A stretch of DNA of 64,000 nt from Ephemerocybe angulata. Taxonomy: Eukaryota; Basidiomycota; Agaricomycetes; Agaricales; Psathyrellaceae. The notes under the pieces are model-generated. The model saw only the letters and a program-made list of their open reading frames with translations. It ran no database searches and was not told the origin of the DNA. The DNA lies in contig JAACJK010000223.1 in assembly GCA_013368325.1 (NCBI GenBank), forward strand, positions 682,001 through 746,000, in the 5' to 3' direction. A program made the translations under genes and the position numbers. Shown piece by piece: positions 29,719-41,609 of the stretch. Numbering within the stretch: the first letter of the stretch is position 1; every line of letters begins with the position of its first letter.

Positions 29719-30954
29719 TGGACGACTCTATCTCTCTTCGCAACTCCCACGAATCCTTTGCGTCCGACCTCGGTGGAACCGTAGACCAAGGGACGCCGTT
29801 TGCGGCCCTCGCTACTGAAACCTTGTCCATCGTAGCCTCCGCTCTTCATTCCACACCTGCGATGTTGACGCGGTTCATGCTCGTCTGTCGGCGGACTGCC
29901 GATGTTGGAGCGAGGGTTAGATACGCGTCTTTAATGCTCTCAGGGAATAAAGGCAGGAGGACGTTAGCCGCGCTGCTGTCCGGCACCCCAACCTCTCTCT
30001 CTTACTGCAAGCTGATTCAGCGCTTGTGGTATCGAGGTTGGGCCGATTCCGACATGCATCTGAACTCGGCTTTACTGGCCGAAGTTCTTCCCCTGTTATC
30101 CGACTTGACAGCGCTGTGGTTGGACGTAAATCCTTTGGACGCGACGCATCTCTTGAAGAGGGTTAGAAAGCAGGGGTTAGTTAGGGAGCAATCGCACCCT
30201 ATTTTCGCTATAGCCGATATGGCTTCAGGGTCCCCTTCATCGCCGATGAATCTACCTCGCCTGGGATACTTGCGGATAACCGGTGACCCTGTCCTGGGGG
30301 GACTTGCGTTCCATCGCTGTCTCGTTTCGCTGGATATGGCACATGTCATGGACCACGAGGAACTCGCAAATTTCGCGTCGGGGGCGGACGGTACTCTCCT
30401 CGGGAAGATGCTCGAGACGTTGAGCCTGAAGTTTGGGAGGAGCGTCAATCTCTCCCTCGCTTTCCCCCTTTTGGGCGGGGTCTTCCCAAAGCTTCGTAAC
30501 CTATCGTTGGAGCAGCATTTTCTGCCAGTGTTGGTGAGTCCCGTCAATTTAGAGGTCAACCCTTGCTGACTTTCTTTTTTAGAATATAGTGGAGTTGGTC
30601 GCCGTGGACCCTTCTCCGTTCCCTAACCTTCGGGTGCTAGTACTCAACCGACTCTACTCATACCGCATCCCGAGGTGGGGGTCCATCTTCCCGTACGAGA
30701 CTTTCTCTCAAGAAACGATGTCGCGTCTGCTTTCCAAGGTAGCAGCGAAACACTTGTATTTGACGTTAATTGGGGTAGGCAGAGAGGTGTACGAACTAGG
30801 ATCGAACGGGGTGTTTGGTCGTACAACCTTGGTGCACCCAGTTTCGGACACCTGGTCTCTGACCTTTGGCCAGCAGTTGGAGCTGCATCGCTTCGTCGAG
30901 TCGCCGCTGACGGTTATCCCGCAGCCGGTGGGTTTGGATTGGATAGCCGTCTAA
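29719..30954 (+). CDS. F-box/LRR-like protein
   Basis: Two exons (29,719-30,533 and 30,583-30,954) give about 395 residues, starting at MDDSISLRNS. Residues ~25-75 resemble an F-box (FAALATETLSIVASALHS, then MLVCRRTADVG). The remainder shows leucine-rich segments (LPRLGYLRITGD, LETLSLKFG, FPKLRNLSLEQH, FPNLRVLVLNRL), as in F-box proteins with degenerate leucine-rich repeats. It is probably a substrate adaptor of an SCF ubiquitin ligase, with unknown target. The intron has a good donor (GTGAGT) and a polypyrimidine tract before its AG. Confidence 0.7.
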
Positions 30955-32189
30955 ACGTCGGACGCTGGCTCCATATTGTCCCTGGCTCCGCTGAGCTTTC
31001 GTATGCATGTATTTTAGAATCTTGTTACCAACCCTGACACATCATTGTTGACCGTTCGGGCAGGTTCACGTTAGGAGCGATCGAACGGCGCCCTCCGGTG
31101 TAGGTGATGAGTCGCCGCTATATTAGGCGTCAGTTTGGTGTCAGTCTCAGCATCTCTTTTCTGACGCTCACCATCTATCATGAGAGCGGGGAGGGACAGG
31201 GATGATCTGACGCTCTCCTTTGACCATCTATCACGAGAGCGGGGAGGGACAGGGATGACAGAAATGGAGATCGTGGGTGTCCGCGACCGCGTTGTTGTTC
31301 AAGTGCGTATGTCGTTGGGCGAAGTGTTTCGTGGACGGTTCTGACGGTGCAATCTGTTAGCATACGTCGTCCGGAGTGGCTGCGAGGGGGTGGCTTACTT
31401 TTAGGTCTTAGGTTATGCTTCCGCTGTCGTTCCTCAACTCGGAGCGGTGCTTAGCGATTACCGCGATGTTTTTCGTATTTTGCCCATCGATCCAACAGCG
31501 ACCGTGCTCTCTCAGAGGGGAATGTTTTGCTCAATGAGGGCGAGGGCAACTGGTCAAACTGTCAGTTTCTTGGTACCTACCTGGCAGGATGATAACGTAC
31601 TGTTTCCATTGTCCGCGCTGATCAGGTAGCCAAGATAGCGATCGACGAAGTTGGTTTTGCGTTGGGAAGGTATCCAGACCTCTTTCGAAGAAACGACCCG
31701 CGCCTTGCTTGACTCCAAAGCCACGGTACTCCAAGAGAGCCGGTACGAGGCGTGAACTTCAGTCGAACGGAGACGAGGAACAAAGGGGAATAAACCGCAC
31801 CGGTCGCTTCATATACTTATCAAGGTACAAGCTTATCCTCCCGTGGCGTGTACATGATGTATACGATACCATAGCCTCTCCGCCATTCCTGGTACTCAGA
31901 GAGCTTGGCGGGCGTCTCTTCAGCTGCCTGGGAGCCAATCGATGAATTCGTAGGTTGCGATGCGGGCTCGTCCTTCGCGTCATTCTCTTCTATAATAACG
32001 GCGATATCTTCGCGAACGTGCTGTGAACCTTCGGAGACTCCTTCTTAAACTCCATGGCCTAGGCGTAGGCGAGTGCAAGTAGGTAGCTGGGGCAAAGATT
32101 AGCACGCGCCGAAGGATCTGGATGCGGAGTGGCCGTCAGCTAAAGCATACCTAGGGATTCGCTTGAGAATGGCGATGGCATCGTCTTGC
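30955..32189. other. Intergenic stretch with a 53-bp duplication
   Basis: A block (CCATCTATCA.GAGAGCGGGG onwards) occurs at about 31,170 and again at about 31,223, a 53-bp period. Nothing else coding is recognised, although open frames of about 60-80 codons occur on both strands. Confidence 0.5.
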
Positions 32190-33160
32190 TTTTCAACGCT
32201 GCTTGTCCAGGCATACGCCATGTACTAAATTTCGGAGTGGAATCTCATGCGGATGACAGCCTTGCGGTAGACGCCCTGCAGCCCGGTCGCGAAACTTCTT
32301 TGCGGTGATTTCGTTGAGGTTGGTTTCGAAAGTCTCGAGCCTGGCGACGTTGTCGAGTAGACTCTGAATGGCTTGATGATATGCCTTGCGCAAAGTGCCC
32401 ATTTTCTGTTGCTCTTCACATGTCGAGGACGCGTTTCCAGCCTGGAGGAATTGAGTGTAGCCGTTCTATGTCTCGCCCGAATACTTGTTTTGTCCAACGC
32501 GTTTAGAGCATACTCTTATAACTTGCGGACGTTTTCACGCGTTGGTGCTAAGGGGCCGGTGGTTCAACGACTGAAGTCCTGCAGTCAGCTCGAGCACCTG
32601 AGGGCGCGCGGAACATTACTCACCGAACGTATGCGAGGTTAATTTTCTGCAGGTCGAGGTTGGGCGAGCTCCTCAGAAACGTTGATGAACGGTTGCTTGG
32701 ACTCCGTAAATGTCGATCGTCGTCGAGAAAGTGGCTGATGAAGGCAAATTGTGCAGAGGACTATACAGAATTAGCTCTTTGGACCGGGCTTCCCTCGGAC
32801 GCTTGGCTCACCGCGTTCGGTAGTGCTTCAAGAGCTCGTCGAATGTCTGCTGGATTTTGCGAATCTCACCGTCGCCGGTTGCGATGTCAATGAGGCGCCG
32901 CCATCCTGGGGGTTCTCATACAACTTTGCAAGCAGGGCATCGAGTTCACTCGTTGGATCGTCCGCGTCTGGCTCAGGCTCGATGCTGTCGGTGCTTCTGC
33001 TTTGGCTTGAGGCAGCTAGGGTTTCTCCAGTGGGCAGGGTCTCGTCACCGTCGTGCGCGTTATCGTCATTTTGTGCAGGTTCGTCATGGGTATAAATCGG
33101 ACTTCCGGGAGAGAACAAGCCGCCTCCAAGCCGCAAAACACAGGTTGAGCTTCAATGTTG
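32190..33160 (-). pseudogene. Decayed gene copy 1 (duplicate of 34,510-35,640)
   Basis: The minus strand starts with an acidic, serine-rich frame (MRLGGGLFSPGSPIYTHDE at 33,136; later SELDALLAKLYENP). Its 3' portion near 32,216-32,340 (FETNLNEITAKKF, then VYRKAVIRMRF) is interrupted by frame changes. The same DNA order recurs about 2.3-2.5 kb to the right, more diverged. It could be a lineage-specific gene or a retroelement gag-like remnant; neither copy reads as an intact protein. Confidence 0.4.
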
Positions 33161-33756
33161 CACGTGTCTGATCATTGTCCTTGTTACGGATGGAAGCCTA
33201 CGGTCTCTGTTACGGCGACGTCGACCCGGCTCCAACGACAACGGCGAAGTCGACGACGACGACGTGCACAGGCTACATAAATCCACGCTCTAACATCTAC
33301 TCCAATATCTCAACCAGCGGCCAACAGGCAAGAAATCTTCGACCTGCGGGATCAAAGCATCGGCGCGTCCATCCCCACGATCCGCTTTTCCCCAGGACCT
33401 TTGAAATGCGGGTGGATCTGTGCTGGAAGTCGGCCGATCGCCCATCAGGTCCTCCTTATCTTACTCCTGGCAGGTCGGGGCATGGAGTGGAGAAGCTACG
33501 ACATACCTCGAGGAGTCGGGTCGTCGCATCTTCCCTGATGGGCTAGGTACTTCCCCATCTCCCATCTTCAAAACGATTGAGGGTAACGACTCGCAGGGCT
33601 GCCACCGTCGGAATGAAGTTCATGCACGCAACTTGCTCGTTGTACCAAGTGGAAACTAAAAGAAACATAACTAAAATTTAAAGTATTCTTGGAATCTTAT
33701 CGCTCTGTAGTCCTTGAAACATGATATATCGCTGTATATAGCATAACTCAGCCACC
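33161..33756. other. Unassigned stretch
   Basis: A GACGACGACG-type simple repeat lies near 33,250. Open frames here show no recognisable domain. Confidence 0.4.
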
Positions 33757-34430
33757 TCAGACCCGGCGTCTATTTCGAGGTGAGATTCGATAGACTAAAT
33801 CATCTTCTTCCGCGACCGCCACCACCCCCTGGACCTGCGTACGGGCCATAGTCCAGATAAGGGCGCCTTTATACAAATCCCTGAACGTAAGATTAAATTC
33901 CGCGAACAAGAGTGCGATGCGATTCTCCTCGATGCTGGATGTAATTTGTAGGGTCAGCCTGTGGTGGTGGGGGATAGGCGTCCTCGCACGAGGAGAGGGG
34001 CCACCGTTGGACCCAGCGCCCGCGCTGCTGGGTAGGAACGCTTGCTTAAAGCACTTCATTAGATCATCGGTCTTGAACACAGGACCTATAGATACCACTG
34101 TTAAATATATCGATACATATGCATAGGCAAGACCGTATCGTCGAATGTAGAAGCGGGAGGGAGTTCGCCCACAAACCGTGACGCGACCGGGGGATTCTGG
34201 ACGGGAGGCGGCTTTCTGGGAGCAAATGATTCTCCTCTCCTAGTATCTCCTGACGGGGTCCGCCATATCCTCGTCTTCCATCCCTATCGTCCCTTTCCCT
34301 CTCCCATGCGACTCTGGAAGGCGGTGGCGGTCCGAGTTGCCTGTGCTTGCTACCACCTCCGGTCCACCTATCTCTGCCAGTATCCCGTCCTCGATCGTGG
34401 TCCCGATCCCGGTTCCGCATGTCCCGTAGC
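33757..34430 (-). pseudogene. Repeat copy related to 15,058-15,420
   Basis: The minus-strand frame at 33,757-34,098 has IALLFAEFNLTFRDLYKGAL and ALIWTMARTQ, corresponding to the fragment near 15,300. The upstream part (34,064-34,420, minus) is rich in Arg/Asp/Gly. The unit lies between the two copies of the duplicated decayed gene. Function unknown. Confidence 0.35.
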
Positions 34431-34509
34431 GGTCCTCATGAGCCGGAGACGCGCTGCCTTTCTGTCGTTTGTACTCTCCACCCCCACCTACCTCGACTTC
34501 CTGGTATCT

Positions 34510-35640
34510 AGGTATACGCCATGTACCAAATCTCGGAGCGGAATCTCGGGCGAATCACAGCCTTGCCATAGAAGTTCTGCAGTCAGGTCGCGAGCACCGC
34601 CTTGTCCTTCTCGACGATTTCCAGAGTATTGCTCTTTCCCCACTTCAGCTAAGCTTCCCGTCTCCCAGCGAGAATACGATCAGCACTGTCAAATGCCGGT
34701 TGCATGGGAAGATACAAGTCATCGAGGGTACAAGGGGTTCAGGTGGGTTGTGAGTCGCCTCCGAGTGGCGCGCGCTTGCGAGGTCAAACATAAACTTCTT
34801 TACTGTGAGTTCGTTGAGGTTGGCTTCGAAAGACTCGAGCTATGCCCAATCCATAGATGGGTTCCATGATTCTCGTCAGGTCTCGGATGCAGAAAGTATC
34901 GCAATGCTTCGTCGCCTGGAGTACCTGCCTCTACCTTTGCTTGGGGGAGATGTTGCTGTTGCTGTTGAGGGAGCTCTGAACTGCGTGATTGCTCGAGTCT
35001 GGCTGAGGTATCGGTTGCCGGTTTCCATCGACGGGGGTCGCCGCTTCATCGACTTCACTTCGGGCGCCGTCGTCATACCCCGGGGGCGACGGTTTCATGC
35101 GCCGATCCTGACGTGCCAGTGTTTCCACTACTAGAGCCCGGTAGTCGACTCGAGCGCCGGGTAGTCGCGCGGAACGTCGCTCGGGATGTGACGGTCGAGA
35201 GATCGTTGATCAGTTGCTCGGCCTCCGCGACATGAACGATAGTCGAGGAGGATATGGGCGATGTAGGCACCTCGTGAAGCGCATTAGACGGATATCGCGC
35301 GCGGGTCCGCACTCGCTCGGCTAATTCGTTTTCTACGAGCAGTTGAGGCTTCACAAGCTCGTCGACTGCCCGTCGTATAATGGGAAGCTTATCGCTGCTG
35401 GTGCCAATCTAGTAAGCAGGCAGTTCTCGTGCGTTGGATCATCCTTGTTTGATTCGATCTTGACTGAGTTGGTGCTCTGTGTTTTGATGCAGCTACGACT
35501 CCTGAAGCGGGTCGGGATCGGTCACCGCCGAGCGCGATCACTTCGTTCGTTGCAGGATCGTCCATTGTACGAGCACAAAATGGAATCGTATTGTTGGGGG
35601 ATAACAGTCCGCCTCTAAGCTGAAGACGCTGCCGGGGCCG
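34510..35640 (-). pseudogene. Decayed gene copy 2 (duplicate of 32,190-33,160)
   Basis: The DNA at 34,514 (CGCCATGTACCAAATCTCGG) matches 32,216, and the part at 35,440-35,640 matches 32,940-33,140. On the minus strand, LQLRGGLLSPNNT matches the N-terminal MRLGGGLFSPGSP of copy 1. Frames are broken. A CAG-like short repeat (TTGCTGTTGCTGTTG, 34,950) lies inside. Confidence 0.4.
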
Positions 35641-37385
35641 TCCCATCTTTACGGACGCTGGTAGGCCTGCTCCAACCCCGAGTCTGCTTCGACCGCCAAA
35701 GTAACGAGCCAAGTTCGGCGCCATAGAACGAATCGCCAGAGGAGGATGGGATGGGGGTTCTATGGCCAGCACATTTGGCCTGAAGAAGCCGAGTCGTGCT
35801 TGGGTCGTCCGTGAAGTCGGATCTTATCTCTTAGACTTCCTCTCTTCCTACGGACGAGTCAGCTACGGACGCCCGCGAGGGGACGCAGATTGTCGTGCCG
35901 TTACGAATAGGCTAGTCGGATTGGTTGGGTTGCATGTACTTCGAGGGAGGCCGATCTGGTGGTACGAGTTGCATTTCAGATGCGAATAGATAGTTCGAGC
36001 ACATGATTGAAGTGGTTCTGCTTCGACTGCCTGTACAATTGTCCGTATGGATAGGGAGCCGGTCCGCCTTCCATCGTACTAAGTCTACAGCGGGCCTGCT
36101 CGGTCAATGCGTTATCGTAGATATGCATGCACCCTCCAGCACACTCCGTGAAGCCGCATGAAGCATTGTTACGCTCTATTGCTAGCCGCGGCAGGGCCCT
36201 GCTGCGTCTGTTTGGTGGCTCGGAGGGAAGATGCGGTGAGCGGTGGTGCGGTCTGCACGGTGCGAGACTGTGATCACAGTCCAACAGAAGGGGAGGGGGT
36301 CGAACGCAGGGCTCCGGCGCCGTTACCGAGTTGGGAGGGAGGGGTCGGTGTGTTGTGTTGTTATGGGTCTTCGATTGTGCTGCGTACGCTGAATCGAAAC
36401 GATGTCCTTTAGCGGTCTGCGAGATATGGGCGCTGAATCTTCGCTCACCTTCCGGTCGCTTAGGATCCCACTCAACACGTCTCCTAAAAGCCGCCCCTTG
36501 CGGGGGATGAACGCGACGCCGAGCAGGATGGAGCAGCCTAAGCGAGCATGAGAGCGTGGTCGCTGGGAGATGGAGGAAGGACGGTCACGGTCACATTGGG
36601 GGCGTGACGTGACATTAGCGGAAACGACCGTGGAAGGTTGGTACACGGACCTTTTTAGATCTGTGGCGTCTATCATTGCCAGTCGATCACCGCCTCGGTA
36701 TCCCCTTTTTTTTTTTTGTTGGTGCCTGTTCAATAACAATCGCCCTTGAACATTCACTTTCCCTCCTTCCTACTCATCCTGCGTCTACCGGTAGAGGAGT
36801 CTGATACACGCCATGGTAACCTGTGCTCATCGAACCTGCGTCACCAACCTCTTCAATTCACGGTGTCTCGGCACCCGGTCATCGCGGGGCGAAATTCAAA
36901 TACTTCAGCCCAAGGTACGTACTTTCGGAATGCTTCTTGACAGCTAAGATACTTACCTTGAGGCGGCTTCTATCAGCCTATCGGACGCAGGGTGGGCGCG
37001 TTGGATTTTGGTAGTTGGGGTGGAGGGTTCTGATCGTTCTATCCTTCCCACCCTCCCTTTGCCCCCTCTCCTTCGCTCGAACCAAACAAACCAGTGTAAG
37101 CTGCTACGTGAGTGGGTGCTACTGTATATTCCATAGTGATCTATGACTTACCTGTGGCTCGTACGCCACTGGATAGAATATCGGTCTCGATGTCTAGGGA
37201 CCGCCGTAATCGTCGCGGGTCTTCGGTCCCCGACGATGTTAGTGAAGGGAGAGGGATGTGCTTGTGCGTTCGATTATCTTAATCTCCTTTCGCTGCCGTC
37301 TGTTCGCTATAACTTACCCCCCCGTAACTGTCCCAGATTTGACCTCCACCCTCTGGATCGGCCCCAGATTGAATACCTTGGAGCG
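35641..37385. other. Unassigned stretch, upstream region of the zinc-cluster gene
   Basis: A run of about 11 T occurs near 36,706. The words AAGGTACGT (36,913) and CTTACCTTG (36,952) of the shared promoter motif lie near 36,910-36,960. No convincing coding region; small frames occur on both strands. Confidence 0.4.
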
Positions 37386-38453
37386 ATGGAAGGTCAGCTC
37401 TCGAAGGTGCTTCGCGCCAATTTCGACAAATACGCCCATACGTTCTGCGACAAGTGCAGGGCGGACAAAGTACCGGTAAGCTACTTCACTCATCGTTCTC
37501 TCGAGCACCCGACCGTCTAACTGGGTGGGATGCCAGTGCCCCGGTATCGACAAGACCGGTGGATGCGCTCTTTGTTTTTTTAGTGGTACTCCAGTGAGAT
37601 AATGTTACATGTGTCGTCCCCCTGTGGTCCGCCGCTGACCCTTAAATGGTACTCTCAGTGCTCTTTGAGGATCTCGAACCAATCGCCGAGCGCGGACGCA
37701 GCATCTACCGGGTTGCCAGACGCCCTCGCCTCCGCTGCGCCGCCTCTCCCTGGAGGGCGGTCCCCGTTGGCGTCGGGAAGTACGGCAGTTCAGTTTTCCT
37801 CCGTCGGTGCCGCTGGAAGGTCAGCAGCAGGGGGTACAGTCCGAAGTGCCGAGCCCGACAGCTTGCAGGAGCGACCGCGCAAAAGACGTCGTGGGGCTGC
37901 TAGTTCGATGAAGGTGTCAACCATTCGGACCTCCTCTGCCGGCGCTCTCGACGGAACTCTCGATACTACAGCTGGAGGCCCTTGGATGGCGAGCCTCGCG
38001 CGCCCTTCCGAGCCTGAGGCGGGTGTCGGTGACGATGCGAGTCGCTCTACGGATCATGCGAGCTCTTCTTCGTTCGACCTGGAGACCGCCCTCGAGGCAA
38101 TGTTGCCGCCCGCTTCGTCAGAATATTCCATTTCGTTGCCCGCCCACGCTCCGTAGGTACATTAGTCGGCCGACTTCACCCTTACTAACTGCTTCTAATG
38201 CAGGGATGGAGGTGCCGCAGCCTGGGAATTCGCGTTCGATGCGGGGATGTACCCGAGACTGGATTGGAGCGAAATGCTGACGCAGCTCGCGGCGCCGTCT
38301 AGGTGTGTTCGGAGTCTTCGAATCGTGCCACTTTACTTACCCCGTTTTGTTATGGGGGGCGGATAATTCCAGCTCCAACCAGGAGAGCCACCAAGACATC
38401 TACGACTTCAACGCGCTGGACGCCGTGGACTGGACCGGTTTGCTTAATCCGTA
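37386..38453 (+). CDS. Zn(II)2Cys6 zinc-cluster protein with acidic C-terminus (putative transcription factor)
   Basis: Five exons fit in frame: 37,386-37,475; 37,537-37,593; 37,659-38,152; 38,204-38,301 (approximate end); then to the TAG at 38,451-38,453. The protein is about 275 residues. The first splice creates a six-cysteine cluster: CDKCRADKVPC, then GGCALCFFSG, then the last Cys after the second splice. Spacing is C-x2-C-x6-C-x8-C-x2-C-x7-C, the fungal Zn2Cys6 pattern. The usual basic residues between Cys2 and Cys3 are reduced. A basic KRRRG stretch may be a nuclear signal. The C-terminus is acidic and aromatic (RLDWSEMLTQL, then DFNALDAVDWTGLLN), like an activation domain. It is the only clear transcription-factor candidate beside the co-promoter genes. 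Confidence 0.75.
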
Positions 38454-39125
38454 GATCCATTGTTCGAAGTCGTCGTTCCGTCGAGCAGGTCGCGTAAGGT
38501 TTCGTAAAGTGGGTTGAGCAGGTCTCAGGGCATCCCACACGTATACAGGCTCAAGTTCTCGATCGACATGGGGCACGTGTTCTGTTACATCGAGCTGGGT
38601 TTGTGGACCTGTATGCTGGTAGTGTATATTCCGGCCGCCTGTAAAGCTGTTATTATGTCGTCTCCTAGTGCGCAATGCCAAGTGGTCGTACCCAGGAACT
38701 TTTTTTGCGATCTGGAGATCCATGATATGTGAGGTGTGGTACATGATACCTTGCTTGGCTGTTAGGCGCCCAAATAAGCGCTGTCTTTACATCTAAGGGG
38801 TTCTTCGCTGTTCTAACGCCATCGATGCCTGAGGTAATTGCGTGCGAGTTGAATCTCCTTGGAAGGGCGCAATTGTATTCGACTATGTATCCGTACGCTA
38901 CTAAGGGTCTGTACATGTCAAAACCGTGGGAGCCGCCTCGCTTGTGCCTGGACGGCGCCTGGGGAGGGAGGATACTCCGTCACCGGCGGGGGGCGACCGT
39001 AGGTTCTAGTCCACATATTGCTGACCCAGCTGAGCGTACGGTAGGCGCGCGATCAAATGAACGAAGAGAGTGCGAGAGCGATGCGGTTAGCTTTGGCAGG
39101 GGCGGGCATCGGAGTCGAAAGTTAC
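38454..39125. other. Unresolved stretch
   Basis: Open frames occur on both strands (for example minus 38,916-38,665, with SGIDGVRTAKNPLDVKTALIW). None shows a recognisable domain, and splice models on either strand are possible. No gene is called. Confidence 0.35.
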
Positions 39126-39735
39126 TTACGCTCCAACAGTCCCGAAGATCCATTCGTGCTCCAGTCTGGCCATGTTCGCGTAGTATTTGACCTCCGGGGT
39201 GTGGCTTCTAGAGTAGCGCGCGATAACGACGTGGCCGAACCAAGGACGCTTGAATCGTTTGGCAATGAGGGTGTTGAAAGGAGGCGGGCCGGTGTTGCCA
39301 GGGTCTACGTAGATCCTGTACACAAAGGGTAGGGGCCATTCGCATCCGGGATACGTCGTCAGTAGCATACTGACGTATCCGTTAGGGAAGTGTGATTCTT
39401 CTAGATCGATATATTCCACTTCTACCCCGTGCTCGCGCACGGTGTACGCAGTCGCATGCCACACGCGTGCACGGTCGTCGTGGTTGAGACTGGACGATAC
39501 GTCCACGATTCTCGTTTCTAGCTACGAGGAGGTCGGTTCAGGCGTCAGCTCGTGCTTGGACGAATGGATGTTCAGTCTAGGATTTACTCACAGACAGAAA
39601 CTTCTTCAATGCTCCTTGTCCTTTGGGATGCTGTATCACGGTGATGAAGGTCAGTGCGGGTGCTTGGTCCGGGTCATATGGAGGACGCCTTACCTCTACA
39701 AAGCCGGGAAGATCTTCCCAGTGCGTGGAATGCAT
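39126..39735 (-). CDS. Uncharacterised 179-residue protein
   Basis: Two exons (39,735-39,592 and 39,521-39,126) join in frame across a 70-bp GT-AG intron. The ATG follows a TATAAAG box (39,782-39,788, minus strand) by about 47 bp. The protein begins MHSTHWEDLPGFVEV and has HPKGQGALKKFLSLETRIVD at the junction. It then shows VWHATAYTVREHGVEVEYID, a proline/aromatic stretch (GCEWPLPFVYRIYVDP) and KRFKRPWFGHVVIARY. A second in-frame intron in exon 1 is possible. I believe similar proteins occur in other mushrooms but know no function. Confidence 0.6.
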
Positions 39736-40029
39736 GTTGGAGGGAAGGGTTAAGTAAAAATGGACGCTGTTTTTGGGGTCTCTTTATATCTAGCATGCTG
39801 TGGTCTTGTGTTTACATGAAAGTAGCTCAATGTGTCTTCTAAAGTTAATATGAAAGGTCTGCATCTTTGCCGTCGCCATCACTCATTCTACCTTTCCCCC
39901 GGGTTAACCCTATATTTGTTAGACATCAGACGATGAGTCGTCGTCCATTTGGATCTCAGCTCGGTTGGCGAAGTAATACCTAGAACTGGAAAACCCTAAG
40001 TACCTTTAGATTAATGTGTTAAATATCGC

Positions 40030-41236
40030 TCACCTCCACACAAATGGCTCGCCAATACTCATGTACGTCCCCAAGTCGTCGCAGACCATGTTCCAGTCTA
40101 GTGCTTCAAACGCTGGGCCCTGCCGGGGTGCTGGGGGAAGCATAGGATCTGGAAGGCAGTGTGTGAGCATTGAATTGTAAACCGAGCCGCGGAATAGTGT
40201 TCCCAGGCGGGGTATGGATGAACGCGAGGCTGGCGTCAACTTACCGTGCCCTTTCCTTGGAATGGTCCAGGTGAAGCCGTCTCCTAGGCGTCGAGACCCG
40301 GTTTCGGCGGTGAAGTAGGTTTTGCGGGCGTTAGGCGGGCCTTTCACGATCTCGAACGAGACGGTGCGAAAGTGCGACTCGACCGAATACGGCCTTCCCA
40401 ATCGGATGTCCAGCAAGTGAAAGTTCCTCAGAGCAAAGGCCAAAGATAGACGGAATGTCGACCGCGCAAAAGGGGCTCCAGCTTCAAAATTGGTCATATA
40501 ACAGGTTAAAGGCGCTGTGTCGTAATCGTGGTGAGCGATCGGCTGACGAACACGGACGCATGTACGGGGTCGGGTAGAGAGGGATACCTGATGCAGATTA
40601 AAATTGCTCACTTATAGGTCCGCCTAGGACGTGCCTGTACGGCTCGCACCTCACCAGGTGTAGGTTGACTGTGATGTATTCCCCTCTGCATCTCTTGCGA
40701 TATTGAAAAAGATAACCGACGTGATCTTCGGCGGCCCAGCTCTTGTCCGCTGCGAGGGACCAGGTGTTGTGTGTGACACCCACTCTCCGCAGCAGGTCCC
40801 CCACGAGATCGTGTGAGGTGGACGTCTTCCTGGTGCGAGGGTGAGTCAGGCGGAATCCGTCGTCTCGAAGTACCCTATTCAGCTGATAGTACTTGGCCAG
40901 CGTGGTACAGATGTCCAGCGGGCACTTCTTCGAGCCAAATCTAAGAAAGAATCGCAGCACAGCGCCCCCGTAAATCATGGCGTGCTTCCCGTCGATTAAG
41001 GACAGCAGGGTCGCTGGCCTGGGTACGTATAGTTTGAGGAAGGTTTCGAAATCCCAGGTTCGTCGGCCGTATCCGTAAAACCAGTAACGAAGTCGAGTGT
41101 TCAACTTTTCGAGCACCTGTATCTCCCAAACCTCCATGGTCATAAGCAGGTGCCCGACTGCAGCATCTGGAGCTGAGAGGAGGAATCTTTCTAGAGGGCC
41201 CATGAGCGACGACGGGACTGGCTGAGGCTTAGCCAT
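40030..41236 (-). CDS. F-box/nucleotidyltransferase-like protein, paralogue E (divergent)
   Basis: Two main exons: 41,236 to about 40,613, and about 40,520 to 40,030. The N-terminus has an F-box-like helical segment (AVGHLLMTMEVWEIQVLEKL). Next is YYGRRT-type sequence, then the NTase-like turn AMIYGGAVLRFF and CPLDICTTLAKYY, in which GG and D-I-C replace GS and D-x-D. The second exon has CYMTNFEAGAPFARSTF and TGSRRLGDGFTWTIP, matching paralogue F (MNYVTHKEAVSVFPRATF). TATATA lies about 45 bp upstream of the ATG. It shares a divergent promoter with the R1 homologue. Confidence 0.7.
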
Positions 41237-41609
41237 TTCGTGACTGGATGAGGGTCGTTCTCGTCTTCGAATAGCTCGAATATATAGCTGGATCTGCTCA
41301 GCTCGTGAGTAGCTTACGTATGAGTGTTATGGCGCGTTTCTTACCCAAGGTGGTTACCTATCTTTATAAGCGTACGTGCGTAGGTCTTAAGCGCCCAGAT
41401 TAGTCACGATGCAGGTATGGACGTTACCTGTCACTCTAGTGCCTAAGGTTACAACCTATAGCAGGGTGTGTTAGGTACCTTTCGTATTCGCGTCTCGCAT
41501 CCTCCATCATGCCGCGCGTCCGCGTATTCATCCTGAAGCCGGAAACGGAGTATAAATACAGTCTCTCCAGTTGGAGGAGAACGCCGATAAGATATTCGCT
41601 CCTTGCCTC
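41237..41609. promoter_or_regulatory. Divergent promoter between paralogue E and the R1 homologue
   Basis: TATATA at about 41,281-41,287 serves the minus gene, and TATAAATACA at 41,551-41,560 the plus gene (about 50 bp before the ATG). Between them are AAGGTGGTTACCT (41,346), TAGGTCTTAAG (41,381), TTACCTGTC (41,424), CCTAAGGTTAC (41,441) and TTAGGTACCTTTCG (41,470), copies of the shared motif. Confidence 0.6.
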
